Source: DASQFQ01 sp963811595 (GTDB taxonomy: Bacteria; Actinomycetota; Thermoleophilia; Solirubrobacterales; Solirubrobacteraceae). From it: a stretch of DNA of 64,000 bases. The stretch spans positions 1 through 64,000 of the forward strand of contig CAWERW010000015.1 of NCBI GenBank assembly GCA_963811595.1. The letters are read 5' to 3'. The translations under genes were made by a program, and so were the position numbers. Below are positions 62,132 to 64,000 of the stretch, piece after piece; the stretch's first letter is position 1; the number at the start of each line of letters is the position of its first letter. Under the pieces are notes generated by a model. It was given only the letters and a program-made list of their open reading frames with translations. It made no database searches and was not told the DNA's origin.

Positions 62132-63697
62132 CTAGAACGCGCGCTCTTCGAGCCGGAAGTCGGCCTGCGCGTCGATCTCGACGACGTCCATCTGCGCCTT
62201 CTGGAGCTTGCCCGCGTAGTCCCAGTTCATCGACTGCCAGCGCGTGAACTGGTCGAGCACCCACATGCCGGACTGGCGCGAGCCGTTGCCCGACTTGCCG
62301 TTGCCGCCGAACGGCAGGTGCGCCTCGGCGCCGGAGGTCGAGTTGTTGACCGAGAGCATGCCGGCGCTGACCCGCTCGCGGAAGCGCAGGGCGTGCTTGG
62401 GATCGTTGGTGTAGATCGCGGACGACAGGCCGTAGCCGTGGTCGTTGGCGAGCCCGATCGCCTCCTCCCAGTCCGAGAACCTGGCGACCGGGACGATCGG
62501 GCCGAACGTCTCGGTGACCGCCAGGTCGTCGCCGGGCTTGACCCCGGTGACGATCGTCGGGTGGTAGAAGAGCCCGCCTTCGGGGTCGCCGACGAAGCCG
62601 TCGCGCGGCGAGTCGCCGCCGATCCGGCCGGTCGCGCTCGAGCCGAGCACCTCGTGGTGGTCCTCGACGAGGCCGAGCCATTCCTCGAAGCGCTCGGCGA
62701 AGCGCTCGTGCAGCATCGGGCCGTAGAGCACGTCCTGCGTCGGGTCGCCGATCGCCGCCGCCCGCGTGCGCTCGTCGAGGCGCTTGACGAACTCGTCGTG
62801 CACGCCCTCGTGGACGACGGCGAGCCCGAGCGACGTGCAGCGCTGGCCGGCCGTGCCGAAGCCGGAGAACAGCGCGCCCTCGACGGCGAGGTCGAGGTCG
62901 GCGTCGTCCATCACCACGAGCGGGTTCTTGCCGCCGAGCTCGAGGCACGGGTTCTGCAGGTGGCGGCCGCACAGCTCGCCGATCTTCGCCCCGACCGCGC
63001 TCGATCCGGTGAAGCCGACCTTGTCGACGAGGCCGGCGTCGAGCGCGCGCTCGAGCCCGCCGAACGTCGCCTCGCCCTCGGCCTGGACGAGGTTGAGCAC
63101 CCCACCGGGCACGCCGCCGGCGTGGAACAGGCGGGCGAGCGCGTCCCCGAGCGCCGGCGAGTACTCGGCCGGCTTCCACACGACCGCGTTGCCGCACAGG
63201 ATCGCCGGGACGAGGTACCACGACGGCACGGCGACGGGGAAGTTGCCGGCGGTGATGATCGCCGCGACGCCGACCGGGACGCGGAACGTGAAGAGCTGCT
63301 TGTCGGGCATCTCCGACGGGACGGTCTGGCCGTAGAGGCGACGGCCCTCGCCGACGAAGAAGTCGCAGGTGTCGATGATCTCCTGCACCTCGCCGAGCGA
63401 CTCCGCGTAGGGCTTGCCGACCTCCTGGGTGACGAGCCGCGACAGCGCCTCCTTGTTGTCCTCCACGAGCCGGCCGACGTTCGCGATCACGCGGCCGCGG
63501 ACCGGCGCGGGCACGGAGGCCCACTCGCGCTGCGCGTTGCGCGCGGCACGGCAGGCGTCCTCGAAGGTCTGGGCGTCGGCGAGCAGCACCTCGGCGACGA
63601 CCTCGTCGGTGCGGGCGGGGTTGGTGGACGTCAGGCGGCCTCCGGGCGCGTCCTCGCGCGGCCGGCCGTCGACGATCGAGGCGATGGTGCGGGGCAT
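62132..63697 (-). CDS. Aldehyde dehydrogenase (ALDH7-like)
   Basis: 521 aa. NAD-binding VDKVGFTGSSAVGAKI, catalytic glutamate in CLELGGKNPLVVMDDADLDLA and catalytic cysteine in GTAGQRCTSLGLAVVHE. The C-terminal VNNSTSGAEAHLPFGGNGKSGNGSRQSG matches the alpha-aminoadipic semialdehyde/betaine-type ALDH7 group, not the common GGxKxSG. It oxidises an aldehyde to acid with NAD(P)+; the substrate is not fixed. ATG 63697 follows TAAGTT (63711-63706) by 8 nt. Confidence 0.92.
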   Translation of the reverse strand: MPRTIASIVDGRPREDAPGGRLTSTNPARTDEVVAEVLLADAQTFEDACRAARNAQREWASVPAPVRGRVIANVGRLVEDNKEALSRLVTQEVGKPYAESLGEVQEIIDTCDFFVGEGRRLYGQTVPSEMPDKQLFTFRVPVGVAAIITAGNFPVAVPSWYLVPAILCGNAVVWKPAEYSPALGDALARLFHAGGVPGGVLNLVQAEGEATFGGLERALDAGLVDKVGFTGSSAVGAKIGELCGRHLQNPCLELGGKNPLVVMDDADLDLAVEGALFSGFGTAGQRCTSLGLAVVHEGVHDEFVKRLDERTRAAAIGDPTQDVLYGPMLHERFAERFEEWLGLVEDHHEVLGSSATGRIGGDSPRDGFVGDPEGGLFYHPTIVTGVKPGDDLAVTETFGPIVPVARFSDWEEAIGLANDHGYGLSSAIYTNDPKHALRFRERVSAGMLSVNNSTSGAEAHLPFGGNGKSGNGSRQSGMWVLDQFTRWQSMNWDYAGKLQKAQMDVVEIDAQADFRLEERAF

Positions 63698-63705
63698 GGG
63701 CGATG

Positions 63706-63711
63706 AACTTA
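63706..63711 (-). promoter_or_regulatory. -10 element (TAAGTT) of the aldehyde dehydrogenase gene
   Basis: TAAGTT ends 8 nt before the ATG at 63697, with no Shine-Dalgarno sequence. Confidence 0.4.
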
Positions 63712-63719
63712 GCGGGCCG

Positions 63720-64000
63720 TCAGGGCGCGGCCGCGTCGGCGACCGCGAGGAGCCCTGCCGCGCCCGGCTCCGGGAGCACGCGCGCGATCGGCAGGTCGAG
63801 CGCGGGCTGGTAGGGCGCGAGCCGCTCGCGCACCTCCGCGGCGGTGGGCGCCGCGACGCCCACGTGCCCGAGCGGCACGCCGATCGCCTCGAAGTGCCGG
63901 ACCTGGCCAGGGTTGAGCGTGCGGTAGAAGCCCTCGACCGCGTCGAGCCGCGCCTGCGCGCCGGGGCCCACGGCCGTGCGGATGTACGACGCGACGAGCG
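63720..64000 (-). CDS. C-terminus of a probable luciferase-like (LLM) oxidoreductase
   Basis: The last 93 codons of a gene entering from the right edge: LVASYIRTAVGPGAQARLDAVEGFYRTLNPGQVRHFEAIGVPLGHVGVAAPTAAEVRERLAPYQPALDLPIARVLPEPGAAGLLAVADAAAP. The LDLPIARVLP ending and the preceding helix-rich part resemble flavin- or F420-dependent luciferase-like monooxygenases, but no active-site motif is inside the window. GTG 63971 is internal and not the real start. Confidence 0.45.
   Translation of the reverse strand, partial: LVASYIRTAVGPGAQARLDAVEGFYRTLNPGQVRHFEAIGVPLGHVGVAAPTAAEVRERLAPYQPALDLPIARVLPEPGAAGLLAVADAAAP

Overview
This window is GC-rich (visibly above 70% G+C) chromosomal DNA, most likely from an actinobacterium of the Thermoleophilia/Solirubrobacterales type. 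That placement is inferred from gene families, not from a marker-gene search. Support comes from OpcA beside Zwf, an ftsE-ftsX-ctp-rnr-smpB cluster, an HtaA-like secreted protein, and many genes starting GTG or TTG. A recurrent -10 hexamer of the form TANNNT lies 6-8 nt before many start codons, which suggests extensive leaderless transcription.

Layout. 1-7.2 kb: a truncated secreted galactose-oxidase-like protein, then a pentose-phosphate operon read leftwards (tal-pgi fusion, gnd, zwf, opcA). 7.2-14.5 kb: HD-GYP protein, msrB, a frameshifted LysE exporter, DUF2625 and DoxX-like proteins, a secreted HtaA-like protein, an MFS efflux pump divergent from its TetR regulator, and oligoendopeptidase F. 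14.4-18.9 kb: a long palindrome, then a leftward operon (DUF1835 protein, cyclopropane-fatty-acid synthase, asparaginase-II-like, M20 deacylase). 18.9-28 kb: an accessory stretch rich in frameshifted genes (penicillin acylase, cupin, SDR, VOC remnant). It also holds a membrane-anchored NNMT-like methyltransferase with its own TetR-type regulator and operators, murB, and the tmRNA gene. 28-33.5 kb: a flavoprotein disulfide reductase, TetR/YceI/FMN reductase, an FAD oxidase, a structured intergenic element and an M50 protease.

33.5-47.5 kb is mostly housekeeping. ftsE-ftsX-ctp-rnr-smpB runs leftwards and couples ribosome rescue (SmpB, RNase R) with the tmRNA 6 kb away. M16 peptidase, a 5'-nucleotidase-type phosphoesterase and a thrombospondin-3-repeat protein run rightwards. 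A second leftward operon is prfB (with the classic +1 programmed frameshift), a PLP decarboxylase, nadC and nadA. 47.5-53.3 kb is accessory again. A coiled-coil protein precedes a large protein with an LQRTVGNRGV N-terminal motif (the signature of extracellular contractile-injection-system cargo) and a candidate cysteine-peptidase-like C-terminus. A histidine kinase/response regulator pair and two small envelope proteins follow.

53.5-64 kb: secA, a short hpf, comF, a CtaG-type oxidase assembly factor, MarR, two different S-adenosylhomocysteine hydrolases in one operon behind a MerR regulator, an unlisted 53-aa basic protein, an ALDH7-like dehydrogenase, and the end of a probable luciferase-like oxidoreductase.

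Most interesting points: the putative injection-system cargo protein; the membrane-fused NNMT-like enzyme with two palindromic operators exactly 21 bp apart; three divergent gene pairs whose -10 elements share a central TA in a 23-24 bp gap; a 160-bp nested palindrome; a 117-nt potential structured RNA; and clustering of single-base frameshifts between 18 and 28 kb.
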